DNA of 64,000 nucleotides from Neocallimastix lanati (nom. inval.) (GCA_016946835.1 JACVTC010000156.1:140001-204000); one strand, 5' to 3'. Counted from the first letter of the stretch, positions 1-11,852 are shown. The notes: generated from the letters alone by a model not told the origin. Numbers and translations: made by a program.

Positions 1-915
1 ACATGGTATCAATCTAAACATTGGACAATTCTTTTGAGTTGGAATAATACCTTCTGTAGTAGTAGTAGTTGTATCATCAGATGAAGATTCAACTAATTCA
101 CAATCTAATGGATATTGACAACCATCTTTACGAATTTCATACTTTCTTTCATAACCAGATGGACATGGTATCAATCTAAACATTGGACAATTCTTTTGAG
201 TTGGAATAATACCTTCTGTAGTAGTAGTAGTTGTATCATCAGATGAAGATTCAATTAATTCACAATCTAATGGATATTGACAACCATCTTCACGAATTTC
301 ATACTTTCTTTCATAACCAGAAGGACAAGGAATCAATTTAAACATTGGACAATTCTTTTGAGTTGGAATAATATCTTCTGTAGTATCATCAGATGAAGAT
401 TCAATTAATTCACAATCTAATGGATATTGACAACCATCTTCACGAATTTCATACTTTCTTTCATAACCAGATGGACAAGGAATCAATTTAAACATTGGAC
501 AATTCTTTTGAGTTGGAATAATATTTTCTGTAGTGGTAGTAGTTGTATCATCAGATGAAGATTCAACTAATTCACAATCTAATGGATATTGACAACCATC
601 TTTACGAATTTCATACTTTCTTTCATAACCAGAAGGACAAGGTATCAATCTAAACATTGGACAATTCTTTTGAGTTGGAATAATATCTTCTGTAGTAGTA
701 GTAGTTGTATCATCAGATGAAGATTCAACTAATTCACAACCTAATGGATATTGACAACCATCTTCACGAATTTCATACTTTCTTTCATAACCAGAAGGAC
801 ATGGTGCTAATTTAAACATTGGACAGCCATGTAATGGTTTTTTACTATCACATTTTATTGTAATAGCAATTTCAGGTAATAATATTAAAATTAATTTAAC
901 AAAATTGAATTTCAT
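1..915 (-). CDS. Secreted Cys-rich tandem-repeat protein (partial, runs off left edge)
   Basis: An open frame runs from an ATG at 915 leftwards to the window edge without a stop, so the C-terminus is missing. The first ~20 residues are hydrophobic (MKFNFVKLILILL...), a likely signal peptide. The rest is a tandem array with a unit of about 54 residues (162 nt; one unit is shorter because it has fewer Thr codons). Each unit holds four Cys in the pattern CPMF-x4-C, then PSGYERKYEIREDGC, then x5-C, followed by a linker ESSSDD-(T)n-E-x-IIPTQKN that is probably O-glycosylated. At least five near-identical units follow a slightly divergent first one (CPMFKLAPC). Function unknown. The C-PxGY-xn-DGC-xn-C spacing faintly recalls antistasin-like cysteine motifs, but this is only a resemblance. 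Near identity of the units at DNA level points to recent expansion. Codon use (few GC-rich codons) matches the other genes here. Confidence 0.8.
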   Translation of the reverse strand, partial: MKFNFVKLILILLPEIAITIKCDSKKPLHGCPMFKLAPCPSGYERKYEIREDGCQYPLGCELVESSSDDTTTTTTEDIIPTQKNCPMFRLIPCPSGYERKYEIRKDGCQYPLDCELVESSSDDTTTTTTENIIPTQKNCPMFKLIPCPSGYERKYEIREDGCQYPLDCELIESSSDDTTEDIIPTQKNCPMFKLIPCPSGYERKYEIREDGCQYPLDCELIESSSDDTTTTTTEGIIPTQKNCPMFRLIPCPSGYERKYEIRKDGCQYPLDCELVESSSDDTTTTTTEGIIPTQKNCPMFRLIPC

Positions 916-2450
916 TCTCTTAACTAGAATTTTTTTATTATATATAATTATATTTAATAATATATATATATATTTTAAATTTTAATATTAATATAAAATT
1001 ACTTATTGAAGTTGTTTTATACTATTGAATTTTTTTTGTATAAATTATATTATTACTATAAATAAGTATTTTGATTTCTTTAATTAAAATTTCTAAGTTC
1101 TGAAAAAAAAAATAATTGTAATTGTAATTGTAATTTATATCAATTAAATTTTATTTCTTATTATTTTTTTTTAAAAAAAAAATATTTTGTAATAATATTT
1201 AACAACTTTTATCAAAATATATTTTTTTATGTAATTCTTGAATTTCTTTTATTTTTATTTTATTACTACCCGTCTTTTTAATTTTATCATTTAATTTTTT
1301 TTTTTTTATTAAATTTTAAAAAAAAATAACAAAATAAAAAAATAAAATAAAATAAAATTAAAAAAAAAATAATAATAATAATAATAATAATTTATTTATA
1401 TTTATATATATAAATTTTATTTTATTTTTTTATTTTTTTTTTTTTTTTTTCAATTTTATTTTATTATTATTGGTTTGTTTTATCATAAATCTTAAATTGT
1501 ATAAAAAAATAAATTAATAATACTAATAATCATTTTATGATATTAAATTACCATAATTAATAATAATAATAATATTAATCATGATGGATGATTATTAATT
1601 ATAAATTTGATTTTTATGAGAAATCCAAAATCCAAAATATTAATCATCATAATCATATAAAATAATCATAATAATTTAAATTTATTATATTTATTAAATA
1701 ATAAAGTTTATTAGTCATATTTAATCGAATAAAATTTGGTTGGTTTTGATACTAGCCATAAATTAAATGAAATTAAAAATTTTAATTTATTTCTTTTACT
1801 CATCAGAAACCGTTCAATTGACACATTCTGACCAGAAAGAAGCTGATCAATTATTTAAGTTTTAAAAAAAAAAAAAAAATAGATATACATATATATATAT
1901 AAAATTTAGTTTTAGTTGACTCTAAATTAACGGAATATTTTAAATAGATTAATAATATTTTTGTTTTATTTTTACAATTAAATAATAATGTAGTTCTAAA
2001 TAAAAAAAATAATAATACAATTATTAATTTTTTTTTAAGAGATAAAAATTTATTTCAATATTTTTATATTATTTTTTAGTTATAATCTGATTATATATTA
2101 ATTAAAGCCGTTTAATTATTAGGGTTAGAATTATAATAAAATTTATTAAATTAATATAATTCAACTTAAATACACAAAATATTGATATCAGTTAAGTTTA
2201 ATGTATTGTAAAAATTTGGTATTTAAGTTTTATATTCATAGAATTGAAATCATGAAGAACCAAGAGTAAACTATATATTATAATATTTCAAACGACTATT
2301 CATTGTAAATTACAATGTATACCTAGCAATAATTTTTATTCATACTATTTTTTATATTTAATTTCTTATCAATAATTTCTATTTCTATTATTTCAAACTA
2401 TTGTTGTTCATATCAATAATCAAAAGGAAAATTTATTAACTATAATAAAA

Positions 2451-2493
<43 letters not shown>

Positions 2494-2507
2494 ATTATTA
2501 TTATTAA

Positions 2508-2566
<59 letters not shown>

Positions 2567-2568
2567 TC

Positions 2569-2599
<31 letters not shown>

Positions 2600-2866
2600 A
2601 AATTATATTCTTAAATAAAATTTTATTAATAAATATTAATTAAAATGTATATATATATAAAAATGAATCATTTAATTTTAATTAAAATTTATAATTTATA
2701 AAAAAAAATATATATATATATATATAAATAAATTAAAAATAAAAGAAATTAAAATTTAAGACTCTCTTATCTCTTAATAATTATTTTTAAAATTTATTTA
2801 TAATTATTCATTAATTTTATATAAAAGCATGTAAAAATTAATAAATGTTAATAAAATTTCAAAAAC
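916..2866. other. Intergenic A/T-rich DNA, no gene seen
   Basis: Very A/T-rich spacer upstream of the left-edge gene. It holds homopolymer A and T runs, AAT arrays near 1368-1392, and a long TTA array near 2455-2565 followed by a T run. A short more balanced patch near 1795-1860 has no readable gene. Confidence 0.6.
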
Positions 2867-3500
2867 ATGTAAATTGGGAGTTTAGGAATATAATTTAGAA
2901 ATCAACCTTTTTTTTAAAGAAAAGGTTCAACGACTTATTATTATAATCGTAAATGTAAATAAAAATAATAATATAAATGTTTATTAAAGAATATTATTAA
3001 CTTTAGGGAAGTTAAAACAGCCAAACATAATGAACAATTAAATTCAAGTATTATGTTATTGTCTATATTTTTGGGGGGTTCATATTGGCTAAAAGTTGTC
3101 TTTCGAGTTTTTATCTTGGTGGTCAGTACTTCGGGATTAATACACATAAGGTTTCTGGATTGGCCTCGGGACTACCCCATCCCCGAAATTTATATGTATT
3201 GATTTTCATCCTTTCAGGATATTTTTCCCAATAAATAAAGTTGGAAGTTCACTTGTAATGATAAGTACTTTCCTGTTGCTAGACTCTATGACTCTATGAT
3301 TGCTAATACAGAGAGAAAACTTGATCTGTGAGAGGATTAGTGTAGCTATTCCTCCCTCGTTCTCGATGATCCTTATTTAGAGAGAGGTCCACATCGACTC
3401 CGAAATGGTATGGCAAAGAATTCAATGAGAGTCTGATATGTTTAAGGGAGATATTGGAATATTGGAAGCCCTATTGTCCCTCTTGTTAATCTCAAGTTTA
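2867..3500. repeat. Dispersed repeat family, copy 1
   Basis: This island has much more balanced base composition than its surroundings. Its left part (about 2870-3140) matches 59085-59320 and its right part (about 3225-3490) matches 60770-61030. Shared blocks include GAGTTTAG-AATATA, TGTTGCTAGACT, AGAGAGGTCC followed by a GTCGAC/ATCGAC block, GGTATGGCAAA, and TTTAAGGGAGA near the right end. Both copies finish in AATC(T/C)CAAGT/AGTCTTA followed by A/T-rich DNA. The small open frames here do not look like real proteins. It is a dispersed element, perhaps an LTR remnant or a retroelement tail; class not determined. Confidence 0.5.
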
Positions 3501-3699
3501 ATATATACATATATATATATATTTTAACCTTTTTTTTTTTTTTTTTTTTTTATGTCAGAAATATTTTGAATACTACAGTGAGAAGGACAGGTATCATTGA
3601 GACATGATGATGGGAATAAGACAGCTCCCTTCCACTTTTAATAACAATAGTAACTTTCTTACTTACTAAAGTTGGATCTCCATAACCTAAATATGAGTT

Positions 3700-3742
<43 letters not shown>

Positions 3743-4746
3743 ATAGAGCCAATACATCCATCCAAAAGTTATATGCAATTTTTTTTTATAGGTTTGTTTT
3801 TCCATTTTTTTATTTTTTAATAAATAATATTATCATTTATTAAATAATCAAACATTCATTTATATATTATTAAAAATATCTTTAAAAATTTGAATTATAT
3901 AAAATATTTTATTTTATATTATTTTTCATAATAATATTAATACTTAATATTTCAGTCTGAGAAAATAAACCAATAACAAAATAATCTTTAAATATTTTTT
4001 TTTATAATAATAATAAAAAAAATATTATAATAAATATATTTTTAATCAACTTTTCTTTTTCTTTTTCTTTTTCTTTTTCTTTTTTTTTTATACGTATATA
4101 TAAATTATGATTTAATTGAATTATATTAAAATATTTTATATTATATAGATTTTTTTAACAATTATCTTTTAATAAATAAATTTCTTTTATTATATAAAAT
4201 AATATTTTTTTCTAAAATTACCAATTAATAAAATGATATTTTTTTTTTTAATATTAATAATTAAAAATTAACTAATATAACATAATAATTTAAATTTAGA
4301 ATACCTTTTTATAAATATAATTAATAATAATAGTGATGATGACATTGATAATTTTTTAAAAGATTTGGTAGATAAATTATTAAAATATAATTATAATTTT
4401 TCCATAATTAATTTTGAATAGATATTAAAAGAAATAAAATATAATTCCCATAAAGATAAATTTAAGAAAAAAAAAATTTTTTTTTTTTAATATAAAATAA
4501 ATGTTTGTTCACTGAATGATATTAACTATTAAAATTAGAAATGATATATTTGAAAACATTAATGAATAATATTATGTTCAATAGTAACTTTTAATAATTT
4601 AATAAAACTTAAATATTTTGGTATGCTATTAAATTTGATGCTAAATATCATATTAATTTTGTTTTAAATTTTATAGAAAATAAAATGGATATTATAATAT
4701 TAAAAATAATAAAGGTATAACATCTTTAAGTATTATTATTATATAT

Positions 4747-4781
<35 letters not shown>

Positions 4782-5379
4782 GGAAACAGCTTTTTAAAAA
4801 TATAACACAAATATTTTTAATATAAATAATCAAATAAAAAATATAATACGAACTTGCCTTAGATAACATCAATAATAATAACAAAAGTAACGAAAATATT
4901 CATAATGATAATGAGAGTAATGAAAATAATAATAGTATATATATGAATTTGTCTTTTTTTATAAATAATGGATGATTCATATACAAATGAGATAATAATT
5001 TACTTATCATAAACTATATAAGTAAATGGCTTTTTTTTACTTTACTTCTGTATATATGTATAATACTTTAAATATACTAATATTAAGTTAACTTGTTAAG
5101 ATTTTATTATATAACAATAATCATAGGTTATTTTATTCATTAAATAATAACAAATATTGATAAATCATGAAATTTGATTATTATATATATAACTTCTATT
5201 TTAAAATGATATTATTAATAGGCTATCTATCTATTTATCTATATCTATAAAATTTAAATACCAAAATATTTATATTGAATTTTTATTTATTTTTTATTTT
5301 TAAATTATATAATTAATAATCATAGTTTTTTCTTTGGTTTAACTTTTTTTTTTTTTTTTTTTATTTTATAATAATTATT

Positions 5380-5413
<34 letters not shown>

Positions 5414-5456
5414 AATGGTAATTATTTATTACATATATGTATTTAATATATATATT
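3501..5456. other. Intergenic A/T-rich DNA with possible degraded coding traces
   Basis: The stretch is dominated by A and T runs, including poly(A) near 3703-3740 and 4750-4778 and a (CTTTTT)n tract near 4050-4090. Around 4320-5000 on the + strand there are short Asn/Asp-rich stretches (for example NNNSDDDIDNFLKDLVDKLL, and NKGITSLSI near 4710) that could be traces of a dead gene, possibly of ankyrin type. They are broken by stops and too short to call. Confidence 0.35.
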
Positions 5457-6428
5457 TTAACCAATAAAAGATAAATTATTATTCTTATTTTTGGAAAATC
5501 CCTCTCTATTACTAATATTAGGATTAAAAAATAACGCCTCTTTTTTCTTGGAGGATTTTCTATTTAAAATCCATTTTAAAGAAATTTTTTTATTTGAACT
5601 GCCTTGAGAAGTATCATTTCGAAAAATCATTCCATCCACTGCTAATATTAATATAAAGATAGATTTAAAACAATGAAATGGCATCGGTGAATTGGAAAAT
5701 TCACTTCCCGGCTCCATAACGTTCACAACAATATATAAAGAAGACAAAAATATACTTACTATATCAACACATATCAAAATGGTGTAACTGGAATTCATGA
5801 TATAATTGGTGATACTTGAGGCATTCATTCTTCCATTTTTAATTTTTTTTTTAACATAGTAAATAATACAGAAAGTACAAATCATATCTGCAATGGCTAT
5901 CGTTCCATAGGCAATGCCATGACATCTTTCAGATATTTTTGTATTTAAAACCCCTTCCATCATTCTGTCATAGCGGTTGTAGAGTCTAAAAAAGGCAAAT
6001 GGTATAAAAAGAAGTGTAAGGGCTATAACAAAATATTTTCTCATGTTTTGTTCCATGAGAGTTTTTATTTTTAATAAATTTAAATAAGGAACAGAATATT
6101 CATTTATAACCCAGAAAATTTCTTCAATAAAAAAAGGGATAACTCTTGTCTTATTTTCTAATTGACTCAATTGACAAATATATGCCAGGGTAGAATGTTC
6201 AATAATACTTCCTATCAATCCCATCAACGAAGAAATATATATAGTTTTCCAATATTTTCCTTTACCGATACGAACATAAATTAGACTGACAATCAAAAAT
6301 TGATAAATAAAAACAGAAAAAAAAGTATCTTTTAACTCTAGATTAATCCCTTGATAAAAACTGATGTAATTTTTATTATAACATGTATTAGTAAGAGAAG
6401 AATTTTTGTCTAATATTTTCCATGTCAT
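5457..6428 (-). CDS. Seven-transmembrane protein, function unknown
   Basis: A complete 323-residue frame starts with MTWKILDKNS. Hydrophobic segments lie at roughly 35-54, 63-85, 97-118, 131-150, 171-192, 212-237 and 252-269, giving seven membrane spans. An N-terminal segment of ~30 residues precedes them, and a basic, Lys/Ser/Asn-rich tail of ~50 residues follows. Recognisable features are an acidic/aromatic segment at the start of TM3 (IEEIFWVINEYSVPYLNLL), a HGIAYG motif at the start of TM5 and AVDGMIF in TM7. The count and the basic tail would fit a receptor-like or other polytopic membrane protein, but I do not recognise a named family. There is no obvious signal peptide; the first span probably acts as signal anchor. 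No close neighbours and no introns seen. An alternative start three codons or more inside would change little. Confidence 0.75.
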   Translation of the reverse strand: MTWKILDKNSSLTNTCYNKNYISFYQGINLELKDTFFSVFIYQFLIVSLIYVRIGKGKYWKTIYISSLMGLIGSIIEHSTLAYICQLSQLENKTRVIPFFIEEIFWVINEYSVPYLNLLKIKTLMEQNMRKYFVIALTLLFIPFAFFRLYNRYDRMMEGVLNTKISERCHGIAYGTIAIADMICTFCIIYYVKKKIKNGRMNASSITNYIMNSSYTILICVDIVSIFLSSLYIVVNVMEPGSEFSNSPMPFHCFKSIFILILAVDGMIFRNDTSQGSSNKKISLKWILNRKSSKKKEALFFNPNISNREGFSKNKNNNLSFIG

Positions 6429-6877
6429 ATTTTTTTTTTTTTTTTATTTTACTTTATTTTAAATTGTATTATCATAAAAATATTATAATTTATTTGGTAT
6501 ATTCTTTTAATAAAAATAATTTAAAAATTCTTTCATTAATTTCATTATATTATTTTGAAAAATATGTATATATTAATATATTTGTTTTTGTTTTTGTCTT
6601 ATCTTATTTAATATATATATATATATATTCATATTTTATAAAAAACATAAAAATTACAAAAAAAAAAAAAAACGAATTATTAGAAAAGTTTTATTGATAT
6701 TGTTACTGCTGTTATGATAATGCCTATGACTTTATATAAATCTTATAAGATATAAACTTTTAATATTCTTTACTTGTTTTTAATATAAATAGATAAAAAA
6801 AATAGTTATAAAACATTTCATTTTATATATATATATAAATATTTATATATTTCATTTTAATTATTCTTTCATTAGCA

Positions 6878-6917
<40 letters not shown>

Positions 6918-7687
6918 ATTAAAAGTTAGTATTAATATTATCCATGATTTATTAATTATTAATTCAAAAACGTAAAAAATTTAAAATATATAAAATAGTT
7001 TTATATAAAAATACTAAAATAATCTTTAATTATATAAAAAATAATATTACTTTAAAAAAAAAAAAAAAATTTATAAATATATAAAAATTTAAAATATCTA
7101 TCTATATATAAATAGATTTTTTTTTTTTTTTTTTTTTTACAAAAATAATATAATGAAAGAATTTAATTATTTCATAGAATAAAAAATAAAAAAAAAAAAA
7201 AAAAATTTTAAAACTTAATATATAAATATTTAAAATATTTACATATATACCATATATAATATCTTTATTATCTTTACTAAAATAATATAAAGAAAGTAAA
7301 AAAAAAAAAAAATTTAAATTATCTCAAAGAATAAACTAAAAAATAATCGTGGTATTTTAATTCTAAAACTTTAAAAAATTTAAAATGAATATTTTTATAT
7401 AAATAATTTAATTTGTCAAAAAAAAAAAAAAAAAAATTATCATATATAAAAAGTTAATGGTAATACTTGGCAATATTTAAAATAAGTATGAATTTTTTTA
7501 AATAATAAAATTGAAAAAAAAAAACTTCCAGACTTCAGTATTTGATACTAACCAAGAAATAATTTATAAAAAAAAAAAAAAAAAAAAAATGTCAGTCATA
7601 TCCATACATTATTGAAGTAATATAAATATTTTAATAAAAGAAATAATATATTTTATTCTTTTAATAATATATTTTAGAACATAATTG

Positions 7688-7720
<33 letters not shown>

Positions 7721-7788
7721 ATATAATTATATATATTTTTTCTTTTTTATATTTGAATAAATATAAACTTTATTTTTTTCGGAAAAAA

Positions 7789-7819
<31 letters not shown>

Positions 7820-8365
7820 AATTTAAAGAATAAAATAATGTTAAAAATATATAATATAAATAGAAGAATATGAAAAAAAAAAAATTTTTTTAAGCAATAA
7901 TTTTCCTATCATAGGGAAAAAAAAAAATATTAAGTAATAATAATAATAATAATAATAAATAATTTTTATGAATATAATATATATTTAATAAATTATTAAT
8001 TAATTAAAAAGTAATAAATGTTAAAAAATTTCAAAAGAATAAAGTTATAATAATAATAATGATAATAATAATAATTATTATTATTATTATTATGTTATTA
8101 TTATTATTTCTAACCTCTAAAATAAACGATAATAAATAAAAAAACTTAGTTTTCTAATATTTACTTAAATGTTAGAAAACTTTAAAAAAAAAAAAAAAAA
8201 ATTATTCCAAACTCAAACAATAAAAAAAAAATAAATAGTAATATCTTTAAAAAAATAAAGAAATAAAATAAAAATAAAAATAAAAAATTTCTAATCTTAA
8301 AAATCATCATTAATATTTAAATAAATAATACTAAAAATAAAAATATATATATTTAATTATTTTTA
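6429..8365. other. Intergenic A/T-rich DNA, no gene seen
   Basis: Almost pure A/T with frequent poly(A) and poly(T) tracts (for example poly(A) near 6881-6915, poly(T) near 7690-7716) and short AAT/TAA arrays near 7930-7960 and 8050-8110. The open frames on either strand are low-complexity Ile/Tyr/Phe/Lys strings and are not credible. Confidence 0.6.
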
Positions 8366-8704
8366 TTATTCTCTGTAATTCTTCATCAAAAAAAAAAAAT
8401 ATTAATTGAATATCTTATATATATATATATATTTAATTTTATTTACAAATAGGTATTTATTATACATTATAATAATTATAAAGATATTGAGTTTTATTAA
8501 TTCTAAAATAAAAGTTTATATATATCAGTGTTTTAATTATTCTCTGTAATTCAATCAATAAAAAAAAATATTAATTGAATATCTTATATATATATATATA
8601 TTTAATTTTATTTACAAATAGGTATTTATTATACATTATAATAATTATAAAGATATTGAGTTTTATTAATTCTAAAATAAAAGTTTATATATATCAGTGT
8701 TTTA
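8366..8704. repeat. 171-bp tandem duplication (two units)
   Basis: A block beginning near ATTCTCTGTAATTC and ending with TATATCAGTGTTTTA occurs twice head to tail, offset by 171 bp (second unit begins near 8537). The units differ only in the length and flanks of an internal A run. This is non-coding. Confidence 0.8.
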
Positions 8705-9148
8705 AAGTTAAAATTTTTATTATTTAAAGAAATTCTCTTTTTTTTTTTTTTTTTATCTTCGCTTTTTCTATCTTTTTTCTTTGTTTTTGTTAAAAAAAAA
8801 AGTCTCTTATTTAGTTATTTAATTTTTTTTTCATCTTTAAAAGATCAAATTTTATAATAAATAAAGTTCCTGCGATTTCATGCAATTAATTTATTTTATT
8901 CAATTATTTAAATACGTAATTTTTGATGTATACTAATTTGTATTAAATTTTTTTGTTTGTTGACTTATTATAATATTTCTTTATCAAATTCTCCCTCCTT
9001 GGACAATTACTTTTAAAGAAGAAACAAGAAGATATAATAAAATAAAAAAAAAATTATAAAAGAAACCATAAGAAAAATAATAAAGGATCTCTTTTGGTTT
9101 ATATACTTCTTTTATGCAACTTTATTTTTTTTACCAATTTTCATCATT
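8705..9148. other. Intergenic, nothing recognised
   Basis: T- and A-rich spacer between the 171-bp duplication and the 9149-9213 hairpin. It is slightly more mixed in composition than the DNA to its left. No gene or repeat recognised. Confidence 0.5.
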
Positions 9149-9213
9149 ATATAATGAAATGTTTCCAATAACGATATAATGAAATAGAATTGGAAACATT
9201 TCATTATATCGTT
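9149..9213. repeat. Perfect inverted repeat with two alternative hairpins
   Basis: A 21-bp arm at 9149-9169 (ATATAATGAAATGTTTCCAAT) is exactly complementary to 9189-9209, with a 19-nt loop. A second pair, AACGATATAATGAAAT at about 9170-9185 with its complement at about 9198-9213, overlaps the first, so the two stems are mutually exclusive. It may be a small foldback element. Confidence 0.7.
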
Positions 9214-9267
9214 AATAGTGTTAGTATATAAAACCTTTTTTTTTGTGAGAATGCAGGAAAAGGACAT

Positions 9268-9305
<38 letters not shown>

Positions 9306-9469
9306 ATTATTCTTAACATTTTTCATATTGGATGGATAGTTTAATTTGATTTAAATTGTAGAACCATCTTGCAGGACTGTCAGGTAATGGAATACTTTTA
9401 TTGAATTAGCTAATTAAATCTTTTGTGATCTGTATTTAAATTTAATTGGAAATTGAGCCGCCGCTAGGT

Positions 9470-10560
9470 AGGGTCGGAATTGAGAGAGTACAAGCATAAC
9501 AGCAAAAAACCTTCTTTTTCAGCCACAGAATATTTTTTTTTTTTTTTTTTTTCAGACATATGAAGTGTTTTTACTGATACAAATAAATTGGATGCTCCGC
9601 ACCAGTTGAATCGTAAATTTGAAGAAGAACAGCTCCAATTGTAATCGGCCAATTCATCAGTTCTCATAAGGAAAGGGTAAATCAGGAATTTTGGAAGTAT
9701 GAGGATAGGATAAGGCTTATCCAAAAAATTTCAAAGGAGGTTGTTAAATGTTACAGAAATGACCATCAAGCCAATTCTATGGTTCGGTTTCACTCGTAGG
9801 TTTATACAAACCATCGAACTTTTTTTTTTTTTTTCCACATCATTAGGAATGAACTTTCTGTAAAGAACTAATAAGGCCAAGAGACGATCAGAGTTGATTT
9901 TTTTTTTTTTTTTTTATTCTTAGGAGTTTTCCAATTTAGGATAATAAGGTGAATACACTATTATGTCATCAATGAAAACAAATGCACACTTTCCATTTAA
10001 AGGCATAAAATGTTCTATTCATTTTACGTTGAAATGAGGCTGGTGCTTTAATCAAACTAAACTTCATCGCTTTAAAATTATAATTATCAAATTTTATAAT
10101 GAAGCCCTTTTTTTTTTTTTTCAACGTCTTTTACGATACATAGGAATCTGTGGTGATTAATCCCAAAAAAAAAATAAATCTAATGGAGAGAATTAGTGTA
10201 GCTCCATGAAACAGACTCTAATAGTTCATTAATATAAGGAAAAAACATTATGAATCTTTAATAGTCATGGCATTAAGCGCAGACGCCACCTTCTACTCTT
10301 ATGATTAACTCATATCATACGAAAAGCCCACGAAGAATGAGAAGGTTCAATAATACTATGTTTCAAAAGTTTATCTATTTCTTCTTTTAATAAATCAGAT
10401 TTTTCTATAGTTATTTTATACAGTCATAATTTAATTGAGGTTTCGTCTGAAAGACATAAATATACGTGGTTCAGCTTTTGCTACGTTTACATTATCAATA
10501 GAGAAAACAAGAGAAATCCTCTGAACCATCAAAAGTAATCTTGTAATCTTTAGTAGGTAA
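9470..10560 (-). pseudogene. Decayed Ty3/gypsy-type retrotransposon pol (RT and RNase H)
   Basis: On the minus strand, broken by frameshifts and stops, several pol blocks appear in the correct order. Near 10330-10410 is an RT N-terminal stretch (KEEIDKLLKHSIIEPSHSSW). Near 10020-10075 is a KAPASFQRKMN-type block. At 9960-9979 is an intact FIDDIIVYS catalytic box. Near 9500-9700 is the RNase H start, with a partly intact TDxxDY region and YSVAEKEG. Poly(T) insertions (9535-9552, 9822-9834, 9899-9915, 10109-10120) interrupt the frame. The balanced base composition contrasts with the surrounding DNA. It is a dead element. The DNA at 10520-10860 may be the protease end of the same element but is not readable. 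Confidence 0.75.
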
Positions 10561-10899
10561 TAGATATCAAAATATGTTAGTAAACAATTTTTCCAATCCA
10601 GAAAATTGGGAGAGATGCACAGTGACCGGCTGCTTTGTGATCAGCAAAAGGAAATATCAGGGCGTGTGTGCATTTAAGCAAGAAAAATAAGGGAGCTAAT
10701 AAGCATTTTTGTAGGTGCTAGGATCAAAAGGTTTTTTTTGGGGGGAGATTTAAAAATTTGGGAAATTGGTGTCGGAAGCAAGGAGAGAGTGAATAATTCT
10801 AGTAAAAAAAAGAGATATTGAAGCGATCAAGAATTATCATTGATGAAAGTCGTTTAAGAGATTGAATAAAAAAAAAAAAAAAAAAAAGAATTATTTTAT

Positions 10900-11290
10900 G
10901 TTGTATTTAGTAACTATAATACCGAGTATAAAATCAACTGGTCCATACTTGAATTCTTTAAATTCATTAGAAATATAGGATATAATATAATACATATTAA
11001 TTCAAAATTTACACCGGTGATTATCATGTCGTCGTCGATATAAAGACCGATAATACAAATTAGTTTATTATTGTTATTGTGTTTGCAAAATAAATATTTT
11101 ACGGAAGTAATTTCTTGAAAACTCCAACTGGCGAGAAATTGGCTTATGGTGAGATTCCACTGGCGGCCCGATTAACTTGAGTCCATACAAGAGCTTTTCG
11201 TAGAAGCCAGAAACCATGATCATAATTTTTTTGTCACCAGGTGTAACGAGGGAATGAGGTGTTGTTGAAACACGGAAAAGAGGAAACTTA
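10900..11290 (-). pseudogene. Ty1/copia-type reverse transcriptase fragment
   Basis: The minus strand shows, in order, KALYGLK-like sequence (11179-11200), then a YIDDDMIITG catalytic box (11021-11044), then KEFKYGPVDFILGI near 10925-10965. These blocks and their order match the palm and C-terminal part of copia RT, different from the gypsy element to its left. Frameshifts separate the blocks. It abuts the gypsy remnant in the same orientation, so two element classes lie side by side or nested. Confidence 0.65.
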
Positions 11291-11852
11291 ATAGGTTTAC
11301 ACTATTTATATAAAATAATTCGTTTTTATTAGAAATAATTTTTTATTAATTATAAAAATTTAAAAAATGATTATTAATATTAATCAACTAGTGTCATATT
11401 TTCGAATTATTTATATGTTAATTATATATTAAATGTTAAGTTATTAAAATATTTAATTATCTTTTTTTTTTATAATAAAAGCAATGAAGAAAAATATTTT
11501 CATTCGTGAAATTTGCACTATTTATATTTATAACGGAAAAAAACAGTTTCAAAATGTAAAAAAAAAAATAATTTTAAAGCAATATTTAGAAATATGTTTG
11601 TAATATTCATAATAAAGAAGAAACAACAGTGTTTGTTATATGATTATGGGGGCGTGTGAACATATCACTAATAATAAAAAAACTTATTGATTAATTATAC
11701 AAAAAGTCCCCAGCGAACTTTCATGCGCAAATGGTTCGAAGTTTAGCTACGAAAGGTATATATAAATATTTTTAATTTTATCAATAGAAATATATATTTT
11801 TTTTTTAATATTAATAAATATTAAATAATAAATAATTGAATAATTGAATAAT
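11291..11852. other. Intergenic, possibly flank of the copia remnant
   Basis: Mostly A/T, with a patch of more balanced DNA near 11640-11755 (contains GGGGGCGTGTG and AGTCCCCAGCGAAC). No gene, tRNA or terminal repeat could be assigned. Confidence 0.4.

Noticed and set aside
3550-3765. Minus-strand frame with a GYGD string, reminiscent of a potassium-channel filter.
   Set aside because: No pore helices, the frame contains a poly-Phe tract from a T run, and the four residues alone prove nothing.
11640-11760. Possible small RNA gene in a mixed-composition patch with GGGGGCG and AGTCCCC.
   Set aside because: The complementary strings are short, and no tRNA-like or other known fold could be drawn; more likely retroelement flank.
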